Positions 26,464-34,709 of a stretch of 64,000 nucleotides of DNA are shown one piece after another. The stretch spans positions 2,132,001 through 2,196,000 of the forward strand of contig NZ_CACVBO010000001.1 in NCBI RefSeq assembly GCF_902728235.1, in the 5' to 3' direction. Each line of letters begins with the position of its first letter. The stretch's first letter is position 1. The notes under the pieces were generated by a model. That model was not told where the DNA came from, searched no databases, and was given only the letters and a program-made list of their open reading frames with translations. The stretch is from Lentimonas sp. CC4. GTDB taxonomy: Bacteria; Verrucomicrobiota; Verrucomicrobiia; Opitutales; Coraliomargaritaceae. The translations under genes were made by a program, and so were the position numbers.

Positions 26464-26865
26464 ATGATCAAGAAAAAGCCTTCAGACTTCGAACTACACA
26501 TACTCAGTATCCTTTGGGAGACGGCTCCGTTGACCGTGCGTGAAGTGCGCGAGCGTCTAACAGATGGTAAAGCGCGTGCCTATACGAGTGTGCTCTCTGT
26601 CATGCAGGTCATGGAAAAGAAGGGCTTTCTGCGGCGTGAGCGGCCTGCGACGGGTAGTGCGGATCATTGGTTGCCAGCGGTGGAGCGTGATGTGGTGGCG
26701 ACGCCGTTGATGCAGCGCTTGATTAGTCAAGTATTCGGAGGAAAGCCGAGCGCGGTGATGCAGCAATTGCTACAGGCCGACTCTGTGGATGCGGGTGAAC
26801 TGGCCGAGATTCGTAAATTGCTGGAAGCGCATGAGTCGAATCAGAACGACGAGGCGAATCAATAA
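26464..26865 (+). CDS. BlaI/MecI/CopY-family repressor
   Basis: 133 aa winged-helix repressor (residues 5-80: DFELHILSILWETAPLTVREVRERL, then YTSVLSVMQVMEKKGFLRRE) with a C-terminal dimerisation and cleavage part. Binds the two operators just upstream and is expected to be released by proteolysis signalled through the M56 protein encoded next; their coding ends overlap (TAATG). Autoregulated. Confidence 0.93.
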   Translation: MIKKKPSDFELHILSILWETAPLTVREVRERLTDGKARAYTSVLSVMQVMEKKGFLRRERPATGSADHWLPAVERDVVATPLMQRLISQVFGGKPSAVMQQLLQADSVDAGELAEIRKLLEAHESNQNDEANQ

Positions 26866-29800
26866 TGGATTGGTTTGCTGAGCTTTCTGTCGACGTGATT
26901 GTCGAGGCATTGTTGCACCATCTCTGGCAGGGGGCTGTCATTGCAGTGCTGCTTTTTGTTGTGCTACGATGTTTGCCTGGCAGGCGAACGGATGTGCGCT
27001 ATGGCATTAGCTTGGTGGCTTTCGGGCTCGCCTGTGCTGCGGTTCCAATGAGTCTTTCGGTAGTGCAGCACCGGGCTGAGCAACAGTTAGATGGGTTGGT
27101 TGCTTCGGTTCAGGCTTTGGAGCCGATCGAAGTTTTGGACGCTTCTATGGCAGTCATACCAGAGTCGCGAGTGAGCCAGACTTTAGCGCCAGAGGCTGCT
27201 ACGTCGGTTGGTGTTTCCTCTGAATGGGGCTGGCGGCAGATTTGTTTTTCGCTGTGGTTGATTGGATCGGTGATTGGGATTGTGCGGGTGATTGCTGCGG
27301 TGAGTGGAGCGCGGCGCTTGAAGCGGAGTGCGGAGCCGATTTCGACCGAGCCTTTCTTGCGGGTATTTAAGAAGGTCGGGATGCGGCGCTTGGTGCCGAT
27401 TTTATCGAGTGCGCAGGTGCCGGTTGCGGCCGTGTGTGGATTGTTGAAGCCTGTGGTGTTACTGCCGCTGAGTCAGTTGACCGCGTTGAGCCCCGAGCAA
27501 TTGGAAGCAATCATTGCGCACGAGTTAGCGCACATTCGACGCTACGATCACGTCGTCAATTTCTTTCAGTTGATTGCGGAGGCGCTGCTCTTTTTCAATC
27601 CATGTCTATGGTGGATCAGTGGGCAGGTGCGGGCGGAGCGTGAAGCATGTTGCGATGCCATTGCGGTGGAGGTGACTGGGCAAAAGCTGACTTATATACG
27701 CACCCTAGTCGATGCGGCCGAAGGGCATGTGCCGGTAGGGCTTGAGCTTGCACCTGCATTTGCAGGGGATGGTCGGTCGGCCTCGTTGCTGAGCCGAGTG
27801 AAGCGTTTACTGCAGCCGGCATCGACTCCGGATCTGCACCTGCGACTGCCTGTGGTAGCGGGGCTGATTACGCTGAGTCTTGTTGGCATTGGACTTTTTC
27901 AACTGACAGCGACCGTTGCGGTGCAGTTGATGACGCCCGAAGAGCGTATTGCGGAGATCGCTGAGCTGCAGGCTGTTTATCCGGACTATCGTTATCGTGC
28001 GAGCTCGGCCTCGGATCCGAAGTTTACGGTTCGTGGGCAATTTCTTCTGCCTGGCGGCGTGGTGCCTGATGAGCGGATTACCTTTTATAGGTATTCTCAA
28101 ACGAGCAGTGGGCAGTCTCATATCTCTGGTCGAACTGATAGGTCTGGGCATTTTGATTTTACCGTAGGGAATGGGGAGTCACAGTTAATGGCAAAGGCTG
28201 ACGGTGTGGCTCCCGTGTATCATGATTTTGGTTACATTGAGGAAGATGTTGACGGTGTGGTGCTTGAATTAAGTGAAGGTGATCGAGCTAAAGTGCGTTT
28301 TGTCGATGAGGAGGGTGAGGTGCTTGAAAGTGTGAAGGTCCAGGGGAGTTACGACTTAGGCCCAGGGCAAAATATTCGTTTTGATGGATTGTCAGGTGCA
28401 GACGGTATCGCGAACTTTGAGCATCTTGCGCACTATCCTGTGAACTTGAAAACCTCGTCGGCGGGGTATGAGCAAGGGGTTTTTAAAGGTGTGACGCTTG
28501 CTGAGGATGAAATGGTGGAGTTGCGTTTGTCACGCACTGAGCCGACAGAGATCCGAGTTGTTGATCAAGTGACAGGCGAGCCAATTGCGGGCGCTGAAAT
28601 CGGTTTGAAAGGCAGGAGGAGCTCTGAGGGCGTTCATACATATGGTTCACCACCGTCAGTTGCACCGAGTAACAGTCAGGGAGTCGTCGTGTTGGATGGT
28701 TTGCGTAGTGATACTCACTATTATTATGTGGCAGAGATCTACGGTTATGCAGGTGCCGTGCTTGGGCCAGTGACTGCTGGGCAATCGTATGACTTGCCTA
28801 TGTTGTCAGTGAAGCCCTTTAGTTTTGAATTAAGGGGCGTGCCTGCAGAATGGCTAGGTGAGGGGGAGACGATCAAAGTGAATATCGCTCCAACTTTGAA
28901 GATTGATGACGATGGTGGGTATACTCCGTTCGGTGAGGTGCAACAAGTTACAGTCGTCGATGGTATTGCTCGATTTTCATATTTGCCACGCTATCAGTCC
29001 GAGATCCGAGTGCGGGTCAATGATGCTGATTTTGAGTATACATGGGCGGATTTACAGGATGAGGACGATGTCGTTCTGATCGATTTGACGCCATTGAGTG
29101 CTAGAAGTAAATCGGGGCTTCAGCAGGTCCGTGTTCGATTCAATGTGCCGGATGGGCAGCCTCCTGTGAATGGTTCAATGATTGCGCAGCATCTGAAGTA
29201 TGCTGAGGGCTCGGCCGCAGTGAGACAATTAGTGCGCAAGCGAGTCGATGTGCTGGATGGAGTCTCAACGTTTTCGGTGCCTGCTCCGAATCGCGTGGAG
29301 CTATTACCAGAAGGGTTGACGGGATATTGGATTCAGCGTCCCACTGGCAGTCTTCGTGATGAGGTTCTTTTCAATGAGGATGGTTCAGTCTTTGAAATTG
29401 AAGTCGATGCAGAGCCTGCGGGTGCGATCATGGGAAATGTGCATGAAGTCGATGGTAGCCCTGCGCGGGGTGCTCACATCTCTGTGTTTGTGGCTGATGT
29501 CGAAGGAAACACCATGAGGGATCGTTCGCTACGTGTGGAAGTGAAAAACTCTAGCTTGAGCCATGATCTAAGTGATCGCTATTTGGCGACGCCGTTGCCA
29601 GTTGGTGGAGTGTATGTTATTTGTGTGAATCGTAATTATACACATGTATTGTCGGAACTTATTGAGGTTACCGAAGAACAGCCGCTGCATCAGTTCGATT
29701 GTGTGCTGCCTGTCGGTGAGACGATTGCTGGGCGTATCCTAGATTCAGAGGGTCGTCCTGTGGCATATCAGAAAACTCGATTTTCGTTTCAACCTGATGC

Positions 29801-30290
29801 AGGACATGGGTTTTCTAGAGATGGGCCGATGACTGATGCTGAGGGACGTTTTCAGATCGAGGGGCTCAACTTTGATGTAGATGGCTCCTACTATTTGATG
29901 GTGGATTCGGTTCTGGGGCATCAGCCTAGCCGACTTAAAATTAAGTCTAGAAAGCGTGAGCAAGTGTTTCCGTTGAAACAAGGCTATCGGATCGTCGGAG
30001 TGGTGCGCGAAGCGTCGACTGGCCGAGTCATTCCGGGAGCTGAAGTGTATGCAACACGTGCAGAATATGTCGAAGGTGCCTATCCCACATGGTTTGATTG
30101 CGAGAACACGGATGCGCAGGGGCGGTTCGAGTTTGATAATTTACCGGAGGGAACGTTTGAGATCGGTTCGCGTTCTGGTAAATTTGTGAGTGGGTATGCG
30201 CCTTCAGCTAAGGCGGGGGGAGGCTCCGAAGTAGAGCTTCAAATCGAACTCTATAAATGGTCGGGGCTCGTTCCGGTGGATGCGAAGTAG
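26865..30290 (+). CDS. M56/BlaR1-type metallopeptidase with long repeat-rich periplasmic region
   Basis: 1141 aa. N-terminal membrane part (about residues 1-345) with several helices and the zinc motif HELAH at 219-223, third ligand Glu in the REACCDAIAV segment, as in BlaR1/MecR1. Helix five is at about 325-355. In place of a beta-lactam sensor, the remaining 780 aa are beta-rich repeats of the carboxypeptidase-regulatory/Cna-B type: GQFLLPGGVVPDERITFY, then several segments ending in GxFxxxGL or similar, e.g. TDAEGRFQIEGLNFD and TDAQGRFEFDNLPEGTF. The protein would sense an envelope signal and cleave the upstream repressor. Overlaps it by 1 bp. Confidence 0.88.
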   Translation: MDWFAELSVDVIVEALLHHLWQGAVIAVLLFVVLRCLPGRRTDVRYGISLVAFGLACAAVPMSLSVVQHRAEQQLDGLVASVQALEPIEVLDASMAVIPESRVSQTLAPEAATSVGVSSEWGWRQICFSLWLIGSVIGIVRVIAAVSGARRLKRSAEPISTEPFLRVFKKVGMRRLVPILSSAQVPVAAVCGLLKPVVLLPLSQLTALSPEQLEAIIAHELAHIRRYDHVVNFFQLIAEALLFFNPCLWWISGQVRAEREACCDAIAVEVTGQKLTYIRTLVDAAEGHVPVGLELAPAFAGDGRSASLLSRVKRLLQPASTPDLHLRLPVVAGLITLSLVGIGLFQLTATVAVQLMTPEERIAEIAELQAVYPDYRYRASSASDPKFTVRGQFLLPGGVVPDERITFYRYSQTSSGQSHISGRTDRSGHFDFTVGNGESQLMAKADGVAPVYHDFGYIEEDVDGVVLELSEGDRAKVRFVDEEGEVLESVKVQGSYDLGPGQNIRFDGLSGADGIANFEHLAHYPVNLKTSSAGYEQGVFKGVTLAEDEMVELRLSRTEPTEIRVVDQVTGEPIAGAEIGLKGRRSSEGVHTYGSPPSVAPSNSQGVVVLDGLRSDTHYYYVAEIYGYAGAVLGPVTAGQSYDLPMLSVKPFSFELRGVPAEWLGEGETIKVNIAPTLKIDDDGGYTPFGEVQQVTVVDGIARFSYLPRYQSEIRVRVNDADFEYTWADLQDEDDVVLIDLTPLSARSKSGLQQVRVRFNVPDGQPPVNGSMIAQHLKYAEGSAAVRQLVRKRVDVLDGVSTFSVPAPNRVELLPEGLTGYWIQRPTGSLRDEVLFNEDGSVFEIEVDAEPAGAIMGNVHEVDGSPARGAHISVFVADVEGNTMRDRSLRVEVKNSSLSHDLSDRYLATPLPVGGVYVICVNRNYTHVLSELIEVTEEQPLHQFDCVLPVGETIAGRILDSEGRPVAYQKTRFSFQPDAGHGFSRDGPMTDAEGRFQIEGLNFDVDGSYYLMVDSVLGHQPSRLKIKSRKREQVFPLKQGYRIVGVVREASTGRVIPGAEVYATRAEYVEGAYPTWFDCENTDAQGRFEFDNLPEGTFEIGSRSGKFVSGYAPSAKAGGGSEVELQIELYKWSGLVPVDAK

Positions 30291-30529
30291 GGATTCGGGA
30301 ATTCGCTCAAAGGCTGGTGTTGGGAGACTCTATCCCGCACATCTAGGAGTTGTCCTCAGGCACTTGTTGCCAAGCCAGAGGTTGTAGATTCCTTGGTTAG
30401 ATGGGTGAGTGTCGCAATTGTCGACGCGGGTAATTGCTATAAAAATATGGAAAATTGGACAGCCGCCAATGGCGGCCTTCAGCCCTTAAGCTCCTGCCAC
30501 TTGACCCAAACTGCATGCGATCGGCTTGC
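30291..30529. other. Intergenic region between convergent genes
   Basis: Nothing recognisable beyond a small ggcggcc-type stem near 30462-30476. Confidence 0.4.
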
Positions 30530-31177
30530 TTAGTCCTGCGTTTCGATCTCCACTAAATGAGAATAAATCCTTATCTCATAGTTACTAGTGTCGGCGAAGG
30601 CGATGTATGGCGTGCCCTCCTTGTTGTCCTTTCTTTGAAGATGAAATGTAATGCTTGAGCCTTTCTCTGCATCCGCAGAGAGATTGGGGATGAGTTCTCT
30701 GATTTCGTATAGACCGCTCCTTGGCACGCCGGATTCTATATATAGTTTCCAACGTGGTGAGTCAAAGAGGGCATTCTTACCGAACTCTTCAGGGGCGATC
30801 GCGATATAAAGATAGATCCCGTCCTCAGCGTTACGAGTGTTCTGATGAGATAGGCTACAGACTTGCATCTCTTTCTCCTGCTCCTTGTCATAGATCATCA
30901 CTTGAACGGTGAGGAAGTGAGTGGATGAGTCATATGGCTCAAAATTAACCTTTATATCAGATATATCTAGAAATCGTTTGAAACTGTCTTTGGTCCATGT
31001 GCTTTCAGTTTTATATTTTGGGTAGGGGGCATATTTCGCTGGCCAAGTGTCGTGAGCTGGAGCAGGGGCCCAGAACCAGTATGAGGGCCATTCTGCTTGA
31101 GTGACTTCCTCACTTTCATTGCAGCCTGAGAGTAGTGCCGCAGCTGCGATGAGAATGAATGCTATAGGATGTTTCAT
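30530..31177 (-). CDS. Hypothetical lipoprotein
   Basis: 215 aa with a lipobox AALLSGC, lipidated Cys at about 19. The mature part is Trp/Pro/Tyr-rich at first (WPSYWFWAPAPAHDTWPAKY), then mixed beta. No family recognised. Anchored to the membrane, probably periplasmic. Base and codon use is a little more AT-rich than its neighbours. Confidence 0.7.
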   Translation of the reverse strand: MKHPIAFILIAAAALLSGCNESEEVTQAEWPSYWFWAPAPAHDTWPAKYAPYPKYKTESTWTKDSFKRFLDISDIKVNFEPYDSSTHFLTVQVMIYDKEQEKEMQVCSLSHQNTRNAEDGIYLYIAIAPEEFGKNALFDSPRWKLYIESGVPRSGLYEIRELIPNLSADAEKGSSITFHLQRKDNKEGTPYIAFADTSNYEIRIYSHLVEIETQD

Positions 31178-31702
31178 ATGCTGGAAGGTGGGATGTAAGC
31201 TCGCGTTGAAAGAGTGACGTAGGTTAATTATGGTAAGTCAATGAACTGCCTGCATCTGTGATGTGCAATGCTATTTAATGGGTTTGGGAGACTGAAAAGG
31301 GAATGTTTTGCGACTCTTAAAGTCGCTTATTCTTTATCGTTTGTTGCCCGCTTAATGTGCGCTTAACCACGATGGCGGATCCAAACGATAGATCGCATTT
31401 TTTAAACCGCAGAGTTCACTGAGGGCGTAGTCGAGTTCCTTTAGGTGCTCGACCGACATGGCGATGGGGTGTCTCCTTACCAAGGCGGTGACCACCTGAA
31501 GGATGCCACCTACGATTGAATGCCTGCTCTGGGCATCAATACATTGTTCACTGGCTCTGTTTGTTTTTACTATGCCGTATGTGATTTACGTTTATGAACG
31601 TCCATTAACGGTTGAAAACATGCGTTGGACTGGTGCTGCAGGTCGTAGTTCCCCTCTCAGTGTGCGTGGCATCGGTAGTTGGTCAGTCTATCGCGGTATT
31701 CT
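31178..31702. other. Gene-poor stretch of 525 bp
   Basis: Contains a minus-strand frame without a proper start from about 31590 down to 31352 (entered separately). The rest, including a plus-strand frame at 31503-31706, shows no family and looks non-coding. Confidence 0.4.
31352..31590 (-). pseudogene. Possible protein remnant
   Basis: Open frame of about 79 codons read on the minus strand, bounded by a TAA. It has amphipathic, protein-like segments (SIVGGILQVVTALVRRHP; MSVEHLKELDYALSEL; KNAIYRLDPPSWL), but no normal start except an internal ATG at 31459. With that ATG it would be a 35-aa ORF. I recognise no family; it may be the C-terminal scrap of a lost gene. Confidence 0.3.
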
Positions 31703-32926
31703 CTAATTCGCGCAGCAGCAGGATTTCGTGGCCTGCTTCGGTTGGCGCATGGTGTAGAGTGAGACGAATAAAATCACAATCAAGGCAACGCCGCTGGCGT
31801 GTTGCCAGAGTGCGGGTTGCATGTCTGCGTGGTCGTGTGCGGCGTGCTCCATTGCACTTGAAGTGAGACTGCTATTGAGCAGCCAGCCTGCGAGCCATGC
31901 AATCACTGTGAGGCAGCCTAGGTAGATGAGTGTGGCTTTGCGCCCAATAAGTTTCCAGATGGTGACAACCGTCGTGGTGTTGGTCGCGGGACCGGTGATT
32001 AGAAAGATGAGGGCAGCGCCGGGTGAGAGCCCCGCGGCCATCAGGGCATAGGCCATCGGGATGGAAGCGGTGGCGCAGATGTAGAGTGGCAGGCTGATCA
32101 CAGTGGCGAGCAAGAAGGCGAGTGGGCCAGTGCTAAAGGAGCCGCTGATGAGGTCGGCTGGGAGGAGTGTGGTGATGAGTCCTGCGAGTCCGAGGCCGAC
32201 GAGTAGGGCGACGGCCAGGTCGGCTGGGAGGTTGATGAAGCCGTAGCGGAGAGCGGCGCTTAGGCTCCGCTTGGGGAGACCTGAGGGGGGAGACTTGAGG
32301 GGGGAGACCTGAGGTTGGAGGCCTGAGACTTGAGGCTTTTCTGTCTTAATCATGCTCATACTCGTAATCTTACTCGGTGTGGGGGCTGCGGACGGAGGAG
32401 TCAGGGACTGATTAGGGTTAAGAGTAAGATTAGGATTAAGGCTGAGGTTCGGACTGAGATTGATTGTGGATGGAGAAAGGTTTGGGCTTGGAGTGGTGTC
32501 TTCCACTTTCTCTTTGCAGAAGAGCTCGATTAGAAAGCCAGTGACGATGCCGCTGACAAAGGCCACTGCGACGCGCACTGCGGTGAAGAGGCCGCCCATG
32601 AGGGCATAGGTGGCTAGGATGCTATCGACTCCGGTTTGTGGGGTGGAGCTGAGGAAGGCGGCGGTGGCGCCGCGGCTAGCGCCACTCTTTCGTAGGGAGG
32701 CGGCGACGGGAATGACGGAGCAGGAACACAGCGGCATCGGCACGCCGATCGCGCAGGACTTGAGGACGGAGCTGAGTCCGGGCTTGCCGAGGAGGCGTTG
32801 CACTTGCTCCTTGCGAATTAAAATGTGCAGGAGCCCCGCGATGGCGAAGCCGAAGATCAGGTAGGGCGCCATTTCGGCGACCATCTCCCATGTGTTGAGA
32901 GCAAATGCTTTGAGGAATGCGGACAT
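31703..32926 (-). CDS. SO_0444-type Cu/Zn efflux permease with repeat-derived insert
   Basis: 407 aa permease of the DUF318/UPF0718 superfamily. The N-half carries the family signature GVPMPLCSCSVIPVA, followed by the second half with LITGPATNTTTVV. A Cu/Zn efflux role is inferred from the family and from metal-binding ends: a His-rich loop (MEHAAHDHADM) and the C-terminal CCC. Between the halves, roughly residues 145-225, lies a non-family insert encoded by a hexamer array (NLSPNLSLNPNLTLNPN) and a 7-nt array (PQVSGLQPQVSPLKSP). Both are in frame, so translation continues. The loop is predicted cytoplasmic, where an insert may be tolerated. Confidence 0.85.
   Translation of the reverse strand: MSAFLKAFALNTWEMVAEMAPYLIFGFAIAGLLHILIRKEQVQRLLGKPGLSSVLKSCAIGVPMPLCSCSVIPVAASLRKSGASRGATAAFLSSTPQTGVDSILATYALMGGLFTAVRVAVAFVSGIVTGFLIELFCKEKVEDTTPSPNLSPSTINLSPNLSLNPNLTLNPNQSLTPPSAAPTPSKITSMSMIKTEKPQVSGLQPQVSPLKSPPSGLPKRSLSAALRYGFINLPADLAVALLVGLGLAGLITTLLPADLISGSFSTGPLAFLLATVISLPLYICATASIPMAYALMAAGLSPGAALIFLITGPATNTTTVVTIWKLIGRKATLIYLGCLTVIAWLAGWLLNSSLTSSAMEHAAHDHADMQPALWQHASGVALIVILFVSLYTMRQPKQATKSCCCAN
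32272..32336. repeat. GAGACCTGAGG array inside the permease gene
   Basis: ggggagacctgagggggga, then gacttgaggggggagacct gaggttggaggcctgagact tgagg: the 7-nt family, here coding in frame for part of the loop (PQVSGLQPQVSPLKSPPSG, on the minus strand). Confidence 0.75.
32337..32480. repeat. CTTAATC/GATTAAG hexamer array inside the permease gene, copy 3
   Basis: Left arm cttaatcatgctcatactcg taatcttactc; right arm ctgattagggttaagagtaa gattaggattaaggctg. On the coding strand it yields Asn-Leu/Pro-Asn repeats and a Ser/Met/Lys-rich stretch. Confidence 0.78.
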
Positions 32927-32969
32927 TTTACGAAGTGGAGAGTGAGGAGTGGAAAGTGGGGAGGGGGAG

Positions 32970-33030
32970 AGCCTTAATCGTAATCTTACTCATACTCTTA
33001 ATCTTCTTTGGGTCGAGTCTTGGATTAGGA
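32970..33030. repeat. CTTAATC/GATTAAG hexamer array, copy 4
   Basis: ccttaatcgtaatcttactc atactcttaatcttctttgg, then cttggattaggattcagag. Sits between the divergent permease and DtxR genes. Confidence 0.65.
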
Positions 33031-33058
33031 TTCAGAGTCGTGTGTGGGTGACTGAACG

Positions 33059-33445
33059 CCAATGCCATCGCATATTAGCAAAAGTTGAATCGGATGAGGT
33101 TCTATCCATGAGTATTTTATGGCCACAAAGAGGCGCAAAAATACACAAAAATTTCTGCTGTTTAGTTTTTCGTGCTTCTTTGTGCCTTTTTGTGGCTGAA
33201 ACTCAAGTGGCCTGGAGTTCTTTAAAAAATGATCTTGGGTTGTGGGCACTTCCAATGCCATCGCATATTAGCAAAAGTTGAATCGGATGAGGTTCTATCC
33301 ATGAGTATTTTATGGCCACAAAGAGGCGCAAAAATACACAAAAATTTCTGCTGTTTAGTTTTTCGTGCTTCTTTGTGCTTTTTTGTGGCTGAAACTCAAG
33401 TGGCCTGGAGTTCTTTAAAAAATGATCTTGGCGTTGTGGGCACTT
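33059..33445. repeat. 193-bp direct tandem duplication
   Basis: Copy 1 is 33059-33251, copy 2 is 33252-33445; both start ccaatgccatcgcatattag. They differ by one substitution (gcctttt vs gcttttt) and one inserted base near the end. Each contains cacaaagaggcgcaaaaat and the complementary ttgtgc.ttttttgtggc, so each can form a hairpin. Copy 2 ends 20 bp before the DtxR-type gene and must include its promoter. Confidence 0.9.
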
Positions 33446-33465
33446 GAAGTGATCGTGTGCGCGTC

Positions 33466-34131
33466 ATGGCTAGTTCTACGGTAGAAGATTATATAAAGCA
33501 CATTTACTTGGTTTCTGAGAAATCGGGGAAGGATCAGGTATCGATGGGCCATGTGGCTGAAGCGCTCGGTGTGGTAGCTGGCACGGCGACGACGATGGTG
33601 AAGGCCTTGGCGGATGCTGGCCTCGTTGATTATGAGCCGCGGGTGGGGGTGCATTTAACGGAGCATGGCCGTAGGTTGGCGCTGCATGTATTGCGCCGAC
33701 ATCGCTTGATTGAGCAATTTTTAGTTGAAGTGCTAGGCTTCGACTGGTCTGAAGTGCATGAAGAGGCGGAGTGCTTGGAGCACGTGGTCTCGGATCTGTT
33801 ACTTGAGCGAATTGATAAAAAATTAGGCCACCCCACCGAAGATCCGCATGGTGATCCGATCCCATCGGCAGAAGGTGAGCTATTGCACGGGAGTTCGGAG
33901 AGCTTGGTGGCTTGTCCGTTGGATATGCCACTTTCAGTGGCGCGTATCACTGATCAAGACCCTGACTTTTTACAATACATTGCGCGTGCGGGCTTAAATC
34001 TCGGCATCGAGTTGCAAGTCGTCGAGCGCAGCATGAGTGCGGAATCGGTGCGTTTGACTGTGACTGAAACAGGCGAAGGCCTGACGCTGGGGTTAGGCGC
34101 CGCGGCAAAGGTGCTGGTGCGCGAAGCGTAG
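33466..34131 (+). CDS. DtxR/MntR-family metal-dependent regulator
   Basis: 221 aa from the ATG at 33466. N-terminal winged helix (SSTVEDYIKHIYLVSEK, VAEALGVVAGTATTMVKALADAGLV), a dimerisation/metal-binding domain (VHLTEHGRRLALHVLRRHRLIE; EVHEEAECLEHVVSD, with the usual His/Glu/Cys ligands) and a C-terminal SH3/FeoA-like domain (residues 150-221). Binds Fe2+ or Mn2+ and represses uptake genes. Its promoter lies in the tandem duplication; the Cu/Zn-type permease is divergent. Confidence 0.9.
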   Translation: MASSTVEDYIKHIYLVSEKSGKDQVSMGHVAEALGVVAGTATTMVKALADAGLVDYEPRVGVHLTEHGRRLALHVLRRHRLIEQFLVEVLGFDWSEVHEEAECLEHVVSDLLLERIDKKLGHPTEDPHGDPIPSAEGELLHGSSESLVACPLDMPLSVARITDQDPDFLQYIARAGLNLGIELQVVERSMSAESVRLTVTETGEGLTLGLGAAAKVLVREA

Positions 34132-34162
34132 CGCTTTTGTTGCAGAACGGTGGGCAAACGAA

Positions 34163-34193
34163 AGAGCCCCATGTTGTATCAACATGAGGCTCT
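34163..34193. terminator. Bidirectional terminator between the DtxR-type gene and sodN
   Basis: AGAGCCCCATGTTG / CAACATGAGGCTCT, 14-bp stem with one mismatch and a 3-nt loop, between convergent genes. Confidence 0.85.
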
Positions 34194-34220
34194 GATTGCG
34201 AAAGGTTTGTGTTTACGTAG

Positions 34221-34685
34221 CTAGTGTCGATGCACTGGGTAGTAAGCGGTCAGTGCTTCGATGCTTTCTGCAAGTGCGGTGGCATATTTGCTGTCCGCAT
34301 TCTGCTTGGCCTTCATCGCGTTGACGATGACGGTGTGGTGCTTGACGAGGCGCTCTTTGTAATCCTCTTGGTCCGCTTTGACGCGTTGTGTGAGGAAGTA
34401 GTTGCTGATGGTGTCGATGATCTTTTGAGCGTGTTCCTCTTTATTGGCAACCCAGCGTGTCATTTGATTAATGGATTGTGCGTCTGTTTTGCCTTCTAGT
34501 TCGGCCATCATCTTGGTGGCTTTGGCGATGGTGGCTGCGTCTTCGAGCATGCTTTCGACGCGTGCGCCGTCGTTGTAGATGCCGCAGGGCACCTCGCAGT
34601 GAGCTTCTGCTGTCTGCGTGGCGATGAATGGTGTGGTGACGAGCGAGAGCGCAAATGCGAGTTGGGCAAGTTTGGAGGTTTTCAT
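34221..34685 (-). CDS. sodN: Nickel superoxide dismutase, exported form
   Basis: 154 aa. The Ni-hook H29-C30-EVP-C34-GIY is present directly after a signal peptide (residues 1-28, ending TQTAEA). The rest (residues 45-150) is the four-helix bundle of Ni-SOD, which forms a hexamer. In other species a SodX peptidase frees the His1 that ligates nickel; here signal peptidase cleavage after AEA would expose His1 directly. It would remove superoxide in the periplasm. Lies 24 bp after an unknown gene on the same strand, no sodX in view. Confidence 0.93.
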   Translation of the reverse strand: MKTSKLAQLAFALSLVTTPFIATQTAEAHCEVPCGIYNDGARVESMLEDAATIAKATKMMAELEGKTDAQSINQMTRWVANKEEHAQKIIDTISNYFLTQRVKADQEDYKERLVKHHTVIVNAMKAKQNADSKYATALAESIEALTAYYPVHRH

Positions 34686-34709
34686 GGTTTTGTATGAGTT
34701 ATGGGTGAA

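Noticed and set aside
33059-33445. Tandem unit considered as an insertion sequence
   Set aside because: No transposase frame or terminal inverted repeats; simple duplication explains it.
32949-33447. Two similar plus-strand frames before the DtxR-type gene
   Set aside because: They are the same non-coding 193-bp duplicated unit read twice.
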